The notes under the pieces are model-generated. The model was not told the DNA's origin. It worked only from the letters and a program-made list of their open reading frames with translations, and ran no database searches. This document shows, in pieces, positions 30,762 through 41,313 of a stretch of 41,313 nucleotides of DNA; the stretch's first letter is position 1; every line of letters starts with the position of its first letter. The position numbers and the translations under genes are program-made. This stretch comes from Candidatus Aminicenantes bacterium RBG_16_66_30 (GTDB lineage: Bacteria; Acidobacteriota; Aminicenantia; Aminicenantales; Saccharicenantaceae), in contig MEYC01000061.1 of the NCBI GenBank assembly GCA_001775715.1, positions 960-42,272 on the forward strand. Direction: 5' to 3'.

Positions 30762-31532
30762 AAGCCCCCCTTTGTCCCGGATCAGCTTGAGGTAGTTGGC
30801 GATGGCGTCCTTGGACTCGGCGTCCGTCACCCGCGCCGAGATCTTGAGGAAGATCTCCTTGGCCCTGGCATAGTTCCCGGCCTTGAAATGGGCCACGGCC
30901 AGGCGATAGCTGAAAGGGACCTCCTCGGGTTCGATCTTGACCGCCGCCTCATAGGAGGCGATCGCTTCCGGGAGGTTGCCGAGCTTCTCCTGGATGACCC
31001 CCTGGAGGTCATGGGCCATGGCGAAACGGAGCTTGAACTGGGCCGACTTCTGGACGTTCTCGAGGGCCTCGTCGAGCCGGTTCTGCAGGAGGTACAGCCG
31101 GGCCAGATTATAGCTCGGGGATTCACGGTTCAGGTAGGTCGGGTCGCTGAGGGCCTTCTTGTACTCCGTCTCGGCCTTGTCAAGCTGCCCCATCTCCTGG
31201 TAGACCGTTCCCAAATTGTTATGGACTTCGGTGAACTGGGGGTTGATCTCCAGGCTCTTCTGATAGGCCTTGACGGCCTCCTCGAGGTGCCCTTTGGAAG
31301 CGTGGGCCAGCCCGATCATGTTCCAGGCCTGAAAAAAGCGCGCGTCCAGGGCCAGGGCCTTGACGAAGCACTTGATGGCCTCGTCGGCGTTGTTTTGGTT
31401 GAGGTGGAACAAGCCGAGGTTGTATTGATACTTGGGGTCCTTTTCCCGGGCCTTCTGCATCTTTTCCTGCGCCGAAGCGCAGAAGGCGAGACTGGCGCAG
31501 ATCGTCAGGACGGCGACGGCTTTGGCTCGCAT
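30750..31532 (-). CDS. Secreted TPR-repeat protein
   Basis: MRAKAVAVLTICASLAFCASAQEKM... followed by TPRs (FQAWNMIGLAHASKGHLEEAVKAYQKSLEINPQFTEVHNNLGTVYQEMGQLDKAETEYKKAL). Confidence 0.9.
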   Translation of the reverse strand: MRAKAVAVLTICASLAFCASAQEKMQKAREKDPKYQYNLGLFHLNQNNADEAIKCFVKALALDARFFQAWNMIGLAHASKGHLEEAVKAYQKSLEINPQFTEVHNNLGTVYQEMGQLDKAETEYKKALSDPTYLNRESPSYNLARLYLLQNRLDEALENVQKSAQFKLRFAMAHDLQGVIQEKLGNLPEAIASYEAAVKIEPEEVPFSYRLAVAHFKAGNYARAKEIFLKISARVTDAESKDAIANYLKLIRDKGGLGPV

Positions 31533-31561
31533 CGGGTTCCTCCTTCGCGGTATTCCGGGCG

Positions 31562-32557
31562 TCACTCCGCTTTGAGCGCCCGCGACATCAGATCGGCCAC
31601 GACCTTCGCGACCGGCTTGCCCCGGTAGAGCACCTGGTAGATCTCCTCCGAGATGGGCATCTCCACGCCGAGGGCCCGGGCGATGCGGCGGGCCGCCATG
31701 GTCGTGTGGACGCCCTCCGCCACCATCTTCATGCCGGTCAGGATCTCCCGCAGGGTCCGGCCCTGGCCGAGCTGCTGGCCGACGCGGTGGTTCCGGCTGA
31801 GCTCGCCCGTGCAGGTCAGGACCAGATCTCCCATTCCGGCCAGCCCGGAAAAAGTCTCCTTCCGCGCCCCGAGAGCGACGCCGAGGTGGGTGATCTCGAC
31901 GAGCCCGCGCGTGATGAGGGCGGCCCGCGAATTCAGGCCGAACTTGAGCGCGTCGACGATGCCGGCGGCGATGGCGATGACGTTCTTCAGGGCTCCCGCG
32001 ACCTCGACCCCGATGACATCGCTCGACGTATAGGCCCGGACGGTCAGGCTGGAAATGAGGTGCTGGACCTCCCGGGCCGCGGACGGGTCCTTCGAGGCGA
32101 CGACCAGGGCGGTCGGGTATCCGGCGGCGACCTCGCGGGCGAAGCTAGGTCCCGAGAGAACGGTCATGTGGGGGAGGACGTGGGGCCGGAAGACCTCCTC
32201 CATGACCTGGCTCATCCGCATCAGTGTCCGCTTGTCGAATCCCTTGGTCAGGCTGACGAGGATCTGTCCTTTTCGCAGAGCGGGAGCCATCCGGGCATAT
32301 GTGGAGCGGCAAAACTGGGAGGGGACGGCGACGAAGACGACGTCGGCCGAGCCCGCGGTCTCCCGGAGGTCCTCCGAGAATCCGACGCCCTCGGGGAACG
32401 TGAAGCCGGGGAGGAACGTCGGGTTTTCCCGGGTCCTCAGAAGCTCCCGGTAGATATCGTGCTCACGGACCCACAGGCGCGTCGGCAGGCCGATCGATCC
32501 GAGGTAGCGGGCGAAGGCCGAGCCCCAGCTGCCTCCGCCGATGACCGCGGTCCTCAT
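31562..32557 (-). CDS. gpsA: Glycerol-3-phosphate dehydrogenase [NAD(P)+]
   Basis: MRTAVIGGGSWGSAFARYLGSIGLPTRLWVRE...; VLSGPSFAREVAAGYPTALVVAS; GVEVAGALKNVIAIAAGIVDALKFGLNSRAALITRG. Confidence 0.96.
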   Translation of the reverse strand: MRTAVIGGGSWGSAFARYLGSIGLPTRLWVREHDIYRELLRTRENPTFLPGFTFPEGVGFSEDLRETAGSADVVFVAVPSQFCRSTYARMAPALRKGQILVSLTKGFDKRTLMRMSQVMEEVFRPHVLPHMTVLSGPSFAREVAAGYPTALVVASKDPSAAREVQHLISSLTVRAYTSSDVIGVEVAGALKNVIAIAAGIVDALKFGLNSRAALITRGLVEITHLGVALGARKETFSGLAGMGDLVLTCTGELSRNHRVGQQLGQGRTLREILTGMKMVAEGVHTTMAARRIARALGVEMPISEEIYQVLYRGKPVAKVVADLMSRALKAE

Positions 32558-33144
32558 GGCGCCTTCTGCCCGAGCTTGCGTTCCTGGCCGCCGAAAAGGC
32601 GAACGATGTTCCCGGCATGCCGGAGGACGACCACGGCGGCGATGGCCAGGCTGACGGCGAAGACGCCCTTGGACCCGCCGGTCGCCAGGACGACGAACGG
32701 GAAAGCGACCGAGCCGAGGATCGAGCCCAGCGAAACGAAGCCGGTCAGCCCGAGGGCGATCAGAAAGACCCCCGCGCTCGCGAGGCAGGGCCAAAGGGCG
32801 ATGGCCGCGTAGGCGCCGAGCGACGTGGCCACGCCCTTGCCGCCCCGGAAGCCGATCGAAAAAGGATAGCAGTGCCCGATGACCGCGGCCAGGCCGCAGA
32901 GCGCGGCGAACACCGGGTCATCGATCCATTTCAAGGCCAGGAACGCCGGCAGGAAGCCCTTGAGGATGTCGATGGCCGCCACGGGCAGAGCCGTCTTCCA
33001 GCCTTTGACCCGAAGGACGTTCGTCGCTCCCGTGCTCCCGCTGCCGAGCTTGCGGACGTCCTTGTTCCCGGACAGGCGCACGAGGAGATATCCGGTCGGG
33101 ATCGAACCCGCGAGATATGACGCGATGACGAGCGCGATCCTCAT
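32554..33144 (-). CDS. plsY: Glycerol-3-phosphate acyltransferase PlsY
   Basis: SYLAGSIPTGYLLVRLSGNKDVRKLGSGSTGATNVLRVKGWKTALPVAAIDILKGFLPA; GHCYPFSIGFRGGKGVATSLG. Confidence 0.96.
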   Translation of the reverse strand: MRIALVIASYLAGSIPTGYLLVRLSGNKDVRKLGSGSTGATNVLRVKGWKTALPVAAIDILKGFLPAFLALKWIDDPVFAALCGLAAVIGHCYPFSIGFRGGKGVATSLGAYAAIALWPCLASAGVFLIALGLTGFVSLGSILGSVAFPFVVLATGGSKGVFAVSLAIAAVVVLRHAGNIVRLFGGQERKLGQKAP

Positions 33145-33695
33145 CCGAGCGCGACCTCGTCGACGATATGGTACTCCGCTCCGTCCGGCCGGAGGCGGCT
33201 TTCGAAGAGGGCGATCTTGCGGGCGGTCATGCCGCCGAGGTCATCCTCGCGATGCTTCTCGAGCTCGGCCATGACCTTCTCCAGCCGGTCCCGTCCCTTG
33301 ACCCGTCCCAGCGTCAGATGGGGATTGAAGGCGCGCTCCTCGCCGGGGAATCCTTCGCCATCGAGCTCGGCCTCGAGGTCGCCCTGGAGGGCGGCCAACT
33401 CCGATCCGGCGGAGACTCCGATCCACAGGACGCGGGGGCTCCGCTCGCTCGGAAAGGCCCCGGTGCCTTGGAGACGGAGGGCGAACGCCTTGTGCCTTCC
33501 GGCGACCTCCCCGAGGACGGCTTTCACCCGGGCGATCTTCTCGTCGTCGATCCAGCCCAGGAACTTCAAGGTCAGATGGGATCCGCCGGGCTTCGTCCAC
33601 CGGACGTCGGCCCGGGCGGCCTCGAGCTTCCGGATAAGATCCTGGACGCCAGTTTTGAGGCCCGGTTCGAGATCGATGGCGATGAAGGCTCTCAC
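33141..33695 (-). CDS. thpR: RNA 2',3'-cyclic phosphodiesterase (LigT/ThpR)
   Basis: MRAFIAIDLEPGLKTGVQDLIRKLEAARADVRWTKPGGSHLTLKFLGWID...; second HxT motif FNPHLTLGRVK. Confidence 0.93.
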   Translation of the reverse strand: MRAFIAIDLEPGLKTGVQDLIRKLEAARADVRWTKPGGSHLTLKFLGWIDDEKIARVKAVLGEVAGRHKAFALRLQGTGAFPSERSPRVLWIGVSAGSELAALQGDLEAELDGEGFPGEERAFNPHLTLGRVKGRDRLEKVMAELEKHREDDLGGMTARKIALFESRLRPDGAEYHIVDEVALG

Positions 33696-33712
33696 GAAGC
33701 TCCTCGCTCCTA

Positions 33713-34969
33713 TTATAATGGCTTTCGCGGGGGCTTGGGTAGTGTTTTTCTGACCATGTCGAGGGCCCTCTGCGAGGATTGGAACTTGACGTCCTCCCGA
33801 CGGCCGAAGAAGATGTGGCGCGCGACGGCGACACCCTGGGACCGGGCCAGGGCGATGTAGACGAGTCCGACCGGCTTCCGGGCCGTCCCGCCTCCAGGCC
33901 CGGCGATGCCGGTCACGGCCAGCCCGATGTCCGCCCCGGATGTCCTACGGATGCCGGCGGCCATGGCCCTGGCCACGGGGGCGCTGACGGCGCCGTGCTC
34001 TTCGATCAGCGCTTTAGGGACGCCCAAGCGTTTCGTCTTGGCCCGGTCGCTGTACACGACCGCGGACTCGAGGAAATACCCCGAGCTCCCCGGGACGTCG
34101 GTAAGCCGATGGCCGATGAGGCCGCCCGTACAGGACTCGGCGCAGGCGATCGTAAGGCCTTTGCCCTTGAGCAGGGCTCCGACGACCGCCTCGAGGCTCG
34201 CGCCGTCCCGCGAATAGACGTAGGGCCCGAGGACGCGCTCGATGGCCTGGACGAGCCTCTCCAACCGGGCTTCGGCCGCGGCGCGCGAATCCCGACCGAA
34301 GGAGGATAGGCGGATCGAGAGCTCGCCAGGGCTGGCCAGGGTGGTCACGGCGACGTCCGGCGGCACGGTCGCGTAGACGGGCCCGAGCAGGGTTTCCATG
34401 GCCGATTCCCCAAGGCCGGTGAGGCGGAGGATCCGTCGGAGGACCGGTCCCTGCCCCGAGCCGGCGAGGCGCGGCAGGACATGGTCCTCGAACATGGGCC
34501 GGATCTCCCGGGGCGGTCCGGGAAGGAGGGCGATCCTGCGGCGGCCCGCGGCCAGCCAGAGCCCGGGGGCCGTCCCGTGGGGATTATCGAGGATCTCAGC
34601 CCCTTCGATAACGTAGCACTGCTTGCGGTTCGAGGGGGACATCGGGAGGCCGCGGCGCCGGAACCTTGCCGCGATGCGCGCCTCGATCTCTTCGTGGAAG
34701 ACGAGCTTCCGTCCGAGGACCTTGGCCAGTGTCTCGCGCGTCCGGTCGTCCTCGGTGGGGCCAAGCCCTCCCATGCACAGGACGAGACCGGAGCGGGCCA
34801 GGGCCGTCCGCAGGACCCGAGCGAGGTCGGCCTCGTCGTCCCCGACGACGGACTTGAACGAGATCCCGATCCCGACGGCGTTCAGGCCGGCGGTCAGGTA
34901 AAGGGAGTTGGTGTCCTGGAAATCGGGCGTCAGGAGCTCGGAACCGACGGCGATGATCTCTGTCTTCAT
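33713..34969 (-). CDS. cinA: CinA family protein (MoCF-like + NMN amidohydrolase-like domains)
   Basis: MKTEIIAVGSELLTPDFQDTNSLYLTAGLNAVGIGISFKSVVGDDE...; GLTIACAESCTGGLIGHRLTDVPGSSGYFLESAVVYSDRAKTKRLGV. Confidence 0.95.
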   Translation of the reverse strand: MKTEIIAVGSELLTPDFQDTNSLYLTAGLNAVGIGISFKSVVGDDEADLARVLRTALARSGLVLCMGGLGPTEDDRTRETLAKVLGRKLVFHEEIEARIAARFRRRGLPMSPSNRKQCYVIEGAEILDNPHGTAPGLWLAAGRRRIALLPGPPREIRPMFEDHVLPRLAGSGQGPVLRRILRLTGLGESAMETLLGPVYATVPPDVAVTTLASPGELSIRLSSFGRDSRAAAEARLERLVQAIERVLGPYVYSRDGASLEAVVGALLKGKGLTIACAESCTGGLIGHRLTDVPGSSGYFLESAVVYSDRAKTKRLGVPKALIEEHGAVSAPVARAMAAGIRRTSGADIGLAVTGIAGPGGGTARKPVGLVYIALARSQGVAVARHIFFGRREDVKFQSSQRALDMVRKTLPKPPRKPL

Positions 34970-34982
34970 GCTCGCTCGGGCC

Positions 34983-35432
34983 TCAGACCCAGAGCAGGAT
35001 CAGGCGTCCGAGGACGGCGGCCGCGAGGCCGGCGCCGACGTCGTCGGCCATGATCCCCCAGCCGCCGGGAAGCCGCTCGAGCCTCCGGATCGGCCAGGGC
35101 TTGATGATATCAAAAAAGCGGAAGAGAGCGAAGGCCACGGCGACCGGGACCCAGGCGGCAGGGAGGAAGGCCAGGGCGATGAGCTGCCCGCAGACCTCGT
35201 CGATGACGATCCGGCCCGGATCGGGACGACCGAGCTCGGCCGCATGGACGGCCGAAGACGCGGCCCCGGCGAAGAAGAGGACGATGACAAGGAGCGCGTA
35301 AAGCGTCCCGGGGAGGCCGTGGAGGACGAGCCCGTAGGACAGCGCGGCGACGGCGCTCGCGGCCGTCCCGGGGATAAGAGGGAAGAGGCCGATCCCGAAG
35401 AACGTCGCCAGGACGCGGGCGCCGGTCTTCAC
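34983..35432 (-). CDS. pgpA: Phosphatidylglycerophosphatase A
   Basis: [35 protein letters not shown]...; DPGRIVIDEVCGQLIALAFLP; FRFFDIIKPWPIRRLERLPGGWGIMADDVGAG. Confidence 0.93.
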   Translation of the reverse strand: MKTGARVLATFFGIGLFPLIPGTAASAVAALSYGLVLHGLPGTLYALLVIVLFFAGAASSAVHAAELGRPDPGRIVIDEVCGQLIALAFLPAAWVPVAVAFALFRFFDIIKPWPIRRLERLPGGWGIMADDVGAGLAAAVLGRLILLWV

Positions 35433-36787
35433 GCGGCCAGCCTCCCCGCGAGATCATAATCGGAAGACGATGTGACCTCCACTTCGACGACCGCGGCAGG
35501 CGGTTCGGACAGTCCGGCCGGGAGGGCGAAGCGAACGACACCGTCGACTTCGGGGGCCTGGAAGCGGCCCCGCCCGATCCATAGGCCCGTCGCCCCCGGC
35601 TCGGGACTTTCGACGAGGACCTCGATCGTCCGGCCGACCCGCCGCGCGTTCACCCCGCGCGAAACGCGGGCCTGGATCTCCATGATCTCCGCGCGGCGGG
35701 CCTCCTTTTCCTCCGGGCCAACCGTGTCGGCCAGGCGGCAGGCCGGCGTCCCGGCTTCCGGCGAGAAGGCGAAGACGCCGAGGTGGTCGAAGCGGGCCTC
35801 CTCGACGAAACGGCGCAGGGCCGCGAACTCCGTTCGCCCCTCTCCGGGAAAGCCGACGATGAGCGAGGTCCGGACGGCGACGTCGGGGAGCTTCGCCCGG
35901 ATCCTTTCGAGCAGCCGGAGGGCCCGGGCGCCGTCCATCCCTCTCCGCATGGCCTTGACCATACCGGGGTCGGCGTGTTGGAAAGGGATATCGAGATAGC
36001 GGCAGATCCCGGGCCGGGTCATGGCCTCGAGGAGCGCGTCGTCGATCTCTTCCGGATAGCCGTAGAGGAACCGGATCCAAGCGACGCCCTCGATCCGGGA
36101 AAGCCGGACGAGAAGACGGGCCAGGCCGTTCTCGAGGCCGCGGTCGCGGCCGAACCAGGTCGTATCATGGGAGACGAGGTCGATCTCCTTGACCCCGAGC
36201 CCGGCGAGCGTCCGGACCTCGCGGACGATGGAGGCCGGGCTCCGCGAGACATAGGGACCCTTGATAAGGGGGATGGCGCAGAATCCGCAGCGATGAGAAC
36301 ATCCCTCGGAGATCTTGACGTAGGACCAGGCGCCGGGCGTCGAGACGAGCCGGGGAGAGGTATCCGAATAGAGGAAGGTCCGTTCCCGGGGCCGCCCGGC
36401 CCGGCCTTCGACGATCCCGACGATCCTGTCGAAATCCCGGACCCCGGTCCAAGCGTCGACGCCGGGAAAGGCGCGTTCGAGCCTGGCCCGGTCCCGCTCG
36501 ACGTAGCATCCGGCCGCGACGATCCTCTTCGCCGGGTCCCGCCGCTTGAGACGGAGGACGCCGCGGAGGGTCGCCTCGGCTTCCTCGCGGGCCGGTCCGA
36601 TGAAGCCGCAGGTGTTGACGATGACGAGATCGGCGTCCTCCGCCCGGTCCACGATCGCGTAACCCGCTCCCTTGAACGCGCCGAGCATGACCTCGCTGTC
36701 GACGAGGTTCTTGGCGCAGCCGAGGCTGATGAGGGCGACCGTTCCGGCGCGCCGGCCGCCTCTGGCGCCGCGCGTCGGCCGGGTCAA
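35429..36787 (-). CDS. rimO: Ribosomal protein S12 methylthiotransferase RimO
   Basis: [47 protein letters not shown] (radical SAM CxxxCxxC); TTG start 36787 overlapping the asnS TGA. Confidence 0.95.
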   Translation of the reverse strand: MTRPTRGARGGRRAGTVALISLGCAKNLVDSEVMLGAFKGAGYAIVDRAEDADLVIVNTCGFIGPAREEAEATLRGVLRLKRRDPAKRIVAAGCYVERDRARLERAFPGVDAWTGVRDFDRIVGIVEGRAGRPRERTFLYSDTSPRLVSTPGAWSYVKISEGCSHRCGFCAIPLIKGPYVSRSPASIVREVRTLAGLGVKEIDLVSHDTTWFGRDRGLENGLARLLVRLSRIEGVAWIRFLYGYPEEIDDALLEAMTRPGICRYLDIPFQHADPGMVKAMRRGMDGARALRLLERIRAKLPDVAVRTSLIVGFPGEGRTEFAALRRFVEEARFDHLGVFAFSPEAGTPACRLADTVGPEEKEARRAEIMEIQARVSRGVNARRVGRTIEVLVESPEPGATGLWIGRGRFQAPEVDGVVRFALPAGLSEPPAAVVEVEVTSSSDYDLAGRLAA

Positions 36788-38076
36788 GGATAGATCCTGT
36801 AGAGGAGGCGCGGGAAGGGGATGGTCTCGCGGATGTGCTTGACCCCGCAAAGCCAGGAGACCATCCGCTCGACGCCCATGCCGAATCCCGAGTGAGGGAC
36901 GGAGCCGTATTTGCGCAGGTCGAGGTACCACTCGTACGCTTCGCGCGGCAGCTTGTGCTCCGCGAGACGCTTTTCGAGGAGGCCGAGGTCGTGGATGCGC
37001 TGGCCGCCGCCGATGATCTCGCCGTAGCCTTCCGAGGCCAGGAAGTCGACGCCCAGGACGACGTCCGGGTTCTCCGGGGACGGTTGCATATAGAAGGCCT
37101 TGATGGCGGCGGGGAAGTGGGTGACGCAGACGGGCCGGTCGTAGATCTCGGAGATGAGCGTCTCCTCGGGCGAGCCGAAATCGGTGCCCCATTCGATCGT
37201 CGAACCCTTCTCCCTGAGGAGCGGCAGGGCCTGGTCATAGGTCAGCCGGGGGAACGGACGGCGCACGGCCTCGAGGGGCTTGGTGTCGCGCTCGAGCGTC
37301 TCGAGCTCGTGGGCCCGCTTCGTGAGGACGCGCTCCAAGATGAAGAGGACGAGATCCTCGCCGAGCTCGATGGTGTCGGAGAGGGTCGCGAAGGCCACCT
37401 CGGGCTCGACCATCCAGAACTCGATGAGGTGCCGCCGGGTCTTCGATTTCTCGGCCCGGAAGGTCGGGCCGAAGCAGTAGACCTTGCCGAAGGCCATCGC
37501 CGTGGCCTCGTTGTAGAGCTGACCGCTCTGGCTGAGATAGGCCTTCTGGTCGAAATACTCGGTCTCGAACAGGGTCGTCGTCCCCTCGCACGCGCTGGGC
37601 GTCAGGATGGGCGTGTCCATCAGGCGGAAACCGCGGCCGTCGAAGAAGTCCCGGATGGCCTTGACGATCTCGGCCCGGACGCGGAGGACGGCGTGCTGCT
37701 TCGAGGAGCGAAGCCAGAGATGGCGGTGCTCCATCAGGAAAGGCGTGCTGTGCTCCTTGGGCGTGATCGGGTAGTCGGCGGCGACCTGGACGATCTCGAT
37801 CTCGGACATGGCCAGCTCGAAGCCGCCGGGCGCCCTCTTGTCCGCGCGGACCTTGCCCCGGACGATGAGCGAGGATTCCTGGGTCAGGCGGTCGAACTGC
37901 AGGAAGAGAAGCGTTTCCTTGTCGGCGCTGGAGGCCGTGGCCTGGATGAGGCCCGTCCCGTCCCGAACGAGCAGGAAGCGGACCTTGCCCGAAGAGCGCT
38001 TGTTATAGACCCAGCCGCGGATCTCGACGTCCTGGCCGTCATAGGCCGCGATGTCCTCGATGTAGACCCATTTCAT
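36784..38076 (-). CDS. asnS: Asparaginyl-tRNA synthetase
   Basis: [46 protein letters not shown]...; [74 protein letters not shown]. Confidence 0.96.
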   Translation of the reverse strand: MKWVYIEDIAAYDGQDVEIRGWVYNKRSSGKVRFLLVRDGTGLIQATASSADKETLLFLQFDRLTQESSLIVRGKVRADKRAPGGFELAMSEIEIVQVAADYPITPKEHSTPFLMEHRHLWLRSSKQHAVLRVRAEIVKAIRDFFDGRGFRLMDTPILTPSACEGTTTLFETEYFDQKAYLSQSGQLYNEATAMAFGKVYCFGPTFRAEKSKTRRHLIEFWMVEPEVAFATLSDTIELGEDLVLFILERVLTKRAHELETLERDTKPLEAVRRPFPRLTYDQALPLLREKGSTIEWGTDFGSPEETLISEIYDRPVCVTHFPAAIKAFYMQPSPENPDVVLGVDFLASEGYGEIIGGGQRIHDLGLLEKRLAEHKLPREAYEWYLDLRKYGSVPHSGFGMGVERMVSWLCGVKHIRETIPFPRLLYRIYP

Positions 38077-38085
38077 GATGCGCCG

Positions 38086-38114
38086 ATTATAGGACAAACC
38101 GCAGTCCCGCGCAA
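38086..38114 (-). promoter_or_regulatory. Putative sigma70 promoter of the asnS operon
   Basis: Minus strand TTGCGC (38114-38109), 17-nt spacer, TATAAT (38091-38086), 9 nt before ATG 38076. Confidence 0.6.
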
Positions 38115-38186
38115 ACGCCTCTATCAGCATATCCGTTCCCGCCGCTTGCGGCCGCGGAGGGGCTTCGGGGATCGTCTCCGTTCGCT

Positions 38187-38260
38187 GCGGTGATCCTTCA
38201 CGCCGTCCCGGTCCGGAGCCGACCTGGACGTCTCCGTCCCGATGCCGGCTAGATCACCGC
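38187..38260. other. Intergenic nested inverted repeat (candidate structured element)
   Basis: GCGGTGATC (38187-38195) / GATCACCGC (38252-38260), 9 bp, enclosing CGTCC-C-GGTC-CGGAGCC-GACC-T-GGACG (38204-38230). Confidence 0.4.
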
Positions 38261-38357
38261 TTTATGCTCACTCCGCGATACCCCTCAACCCCTTCTTCCG
38301 CGGCCTCGCGGGAACACCCCTGCGCGGGGTGGCCTTCGTTCGGGATTTTCGAGCGGT

Positions 38358-38386
38358 TTAACTAACCTGGTCGCCCTGGGTATAAT
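38358..38386 (+). promoter_or_regulatory. Putative promoter of the DUF4416 gene
   Basis: TTAACT (38358-38363), 17-nt spacer, TATAAT (38381-38386), 9 nt before ATG 38396. Confidence 0.6.
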
Positions 38387-38395
38387 GGGGAAGCC

Positions 38396-38938
38396 ATGGC
38401 TCAGCCGAAAGCGTTCGCGCCGGTCAAGATCGTTTGCGGCGTCATATATAAGGAAGACACCCTGTATGAGAGGGTCCGGACGACGCTCGAAGCCGAATGG
38501 GGGGCGGTCGACCTCGAGAGCGCGACCTTCCCCTTCGACCTGACCGATTATTACGAGGCCGAGATGGGCCCCGGCCTGGTCCGGCGGTTCATGAGCTTCC
38601 GAAGGCTGGGGACGCCCGAATCCCTGCCGTCCCTGAAGCTCCGGACGATCGCGCTCGAGGAGGCCCTCCGGCGGGAATCAGGAGCCGCCGGGCGGCCGGT
38701 CAACATCGATCCGGGCTATGTCACTGCGTCCGCGCTCGTCATGGCCACGGCCAAGGATTTCTCCCACCGCATCCCGATCGGCGGCGGGATCTATGCCCAC
38801 CTCGAGCTTCTGTTCACGAAAACGGGGATCAGAACCCTCAGTTGGACCTATCCCGACCTGAAGCGCGAACCGTGCAGCGAATACTTCCGGGAGGTCCGGA
38901 AGACTTACCTACAAAGCGTCCGCGGCGATCGCGCCTGA
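38396..38938 (+). CDS. DUF4416 family protein
   Basis: MAQPKAFAPVKIVCGVIYKEDTLYERVRTTLEAEWGAVDLESATFPFDLTDYYEAEMGPGLVRRFMSF...NIDPGYVTASALVMATAKDFSHRI. Confidence 0.88.
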   Translation: MAQPKAFAPVKIVCGVIYKEDTLYERVRTTLEAEWGAVDLESATFPFDLTDYYEAEMGPGLVRRFMSFRRLGTPESLPSLKLRTIALEEALRRESGAAGRPVNIDPGYVTASALVMATAKDFSHRIPIGGGIYAHLELLFTKTGIRTLSWTYPDLKREPCSEYFREVRKTYLQSVRGDRA

Positions 38939-38949
38939 CGGCGGCCGGC

Positions 38950-40104
<1,155 letters not shown>

Positions 40105-40129
40105 GAGACTATTCTAACAGAATGGCGCG

Positions 40130-40182
40130 AAAAAAATGAGGGACCGCCATCGCCGGCTCATCCGTCCGGCGAGGACGGTCCC
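40130..40182 (-). terminator. Rho-independent terminator of the serA-like gene
   Basis: Minus strand GGGACCG TCC TCGCCGG acggatgag CCGGCGA TGG CGGTCCC tca TTTTTTT. Confidence 0.85.
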
Positions 40183-40197
40183 CCGTGAGGCTTCAGC

Positions 40198-41097
40198 TCA
40201 GGACAGCTTATCTTTGAGGATGCGGACGGCCTCCAGGCCGGCCCTCTGCTGGCCCTCCGCGGCCGCGGCGCCGAGGTGGGGGATGGGGATGACGTTCGGA
40301 TGGTCGACGAGCGCGAAGTCTTCGGGCGGCTCCTTGTCGAAGACGTCCAGGGCCGCGGCCCGGACCTTCCCGCCGTTAAGCGCGTCGAGCAGGGCCTTCT
40401 CGTCGACAACCCCGCCGCGGGCGACGTTGACAATGATGACCCCGGACTTGATCTTGGCGAATTCGGCCTCGGCCAGGATCGGCTTGGCCGGCTTGGGGAC
40501 GTGCAGGGTGATGAGATCGGCCGCCGCCAGGAGATCGTCGAGTGGGACCTGCTTGACGGCCAGTTCGGTCTTGATCGGGATGATGTCGTAGGCGACGACG
40601 GTCATGCCGAAAGCCAGGGCCCGCTTGGCGACCTCCTGTCCGATCCGTCCGAAGCCGATGATGCCCAGGGTCTTGCCGAAGAGCTCCGTGCCTTCGAGGG
40701 CCTTTTTGTCCCACTTGTGGGCCTTCATCGACAGGATCGCCTTCCAGTGGTTACGGACGGCGCCGAGCATGAGCCCGAAGGTGTGCTCGGCGACCGTGAT
40801 CGACGTGGCGGCCGGCGTGTTGGCGACGAAGATGCCCTTCTCCTTGGCCGCGTCGCGGTCGATGTTGTCGAGGCCGATGCCGGCCCGGACGAGGACCTTG
40901 AGGTCCTTCCCGGCTTCGATGACCGGCCGGGTGATCCGCGAGGCGCTGCGCACGACGATGGCGCTGTAACCGGGAACCGTCTGCATGAGCTCGGCCTCGC
41001 TCATGCCCTTGGCCACGGTGACCTCGAACCCGGGCGCGGCTTTCAGCTGTTCGAGGGCCGCCTTATCCATGCCGTCGGCGATGAGGATCTTGGTCAT
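40198..41097 (-). CDS. serA: D-3-phosphoglycerate dehydrogenase-like D-2-hydroxyacid dehydrogenase (short form, no ACT domain)
   Basis: [80 protein letters not shown]...; [28 protein letters not shown] before ATG 41097. Confidence 0.93.
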   Translation of the reverse strand: MTKILIADGMDKAALEQLKAAPGFEVTVAKGMSEAELMQTVPGYSAIVVRSASRITRPVIEAGKDLKVLVRAGIGLDNIDRDAAKEKGIFVANTPAATSITVAEHTFGLMLGAVRNHWKAILSMKAHKWDKKALEGTELFGKTLGIIGFGRIGQEVAKRALAFGMTVVAYDIIPIKTELAVKQVPLDDLLAAADLITLHVPKPAKPILAEAEFAKIKSGVIIVNVARGGVVDEKALLDALNGGKVRAAALDVFDKEPPEDFALVDHPNVIPIPHLGAAAAEGQQRAGLEAVRILKDKLS

Positions 41098-41313
41098 TGC
41101 CAATTCTCCTTGAGGACGGCCTGGGCCGCCGTGATGCCGGCGCCGGCCTCGAACTTGTAGCCGAGGTCCATGAGCGTCATCTCGAGGGCCGATAGGGCCG
41201 TGATGATGTCGAAACCGCCCATGTAACCCAGGTGGGCGATGCGGAAGATCTTGCCTTTATACGGGTCCTGCCCGCCGGCGATGTAGGCCATGTACTTGCC
41301 TTGCATGGTCTTG
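41094..41313 (-). CDS. Class V-type aminotransferase, C-terminal fragment (continues beyond the window)
   Basis: ...[74 protein letters not shown] overlap with the dehydrogenase start; resembles the C-terminus of alanine-glyoxylate/serine-pyruvate aminotransferases. Confidence 0.75.
   Translation of the reverse strand, partial: KTMQGKYMAYIAGGQDPYKGKIFRIAHLGYMGGFDIITALSALEMTLMDLGYKFEAGAGITAAQAVLKENWQ

Noticed and set aside
36835-38193. 452-aa plus-strand ORF antisense to asnS
   Set aside because: Shadow ORF; asnS motifs are intact on the other strand.
38187-38260. tRNA or T-box upstream of asnS
   Set aside because: No T-loop GTTCNANNC, no anticodon arm geometry, and the element lies upstream of the predicted asnS promoter, so it cannot be a leader.

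Overview
High-GC bacterial chromosomal window, densely packed with housekeeping genes. The overall gene content suggests Acidobacteriota or Candidatus Aminicenantes, but this is an impression and no search was run. I see no CRISPR array, transposase, phage or recognisable defence island. Main blocks: a truncated M16 peptidase; an NtrC-type sigma-54 response regulator whose 3' end runs into a complete class A RNase P RNA (rnpB); a small membrane protein plus MFS transporter; nuoJKLMN (minus strand); initiator tRNA-fMet with a consensus promoter; a PurF-like protein lacking the catalytic Cys; an M24 peptidase / nitrilase / NusG-paralog operon; a GHL10 (DUF187) glycosidase-like protein; hydantoinase A/B; FmdB, RidA and M20C dipeptidase; a Zn/Mn ABC transporter; an FtcD fusion; a tandem M16 pair that both lack HxxEH; ahcY; a minus-strand series asnS-rimO-pgpA-cinA-thpR-plsY-gpsA-TPR; DUF4416; nifS-like; a serA-like dehydrogenase; and a truncated aminotransferase. 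Most worth following up: (i) rnpB embedded in the 3' coding end of the NtrC gene, with a candidate -10 inside the CDS; (ii) an adjacent M16 pair in which neither member keeps the zinc motif; (iii) repeated promoters placed only about 6-14 nt before start codons (near-leaderless mRNAs); (iv) a strongly folded intergenic element after a NusG paralog; (v) a probable frameshift at the nuoJ N-terminus. Most long antisense ORFs in the supplied track are high-GC shadow ORFs and were rejected.
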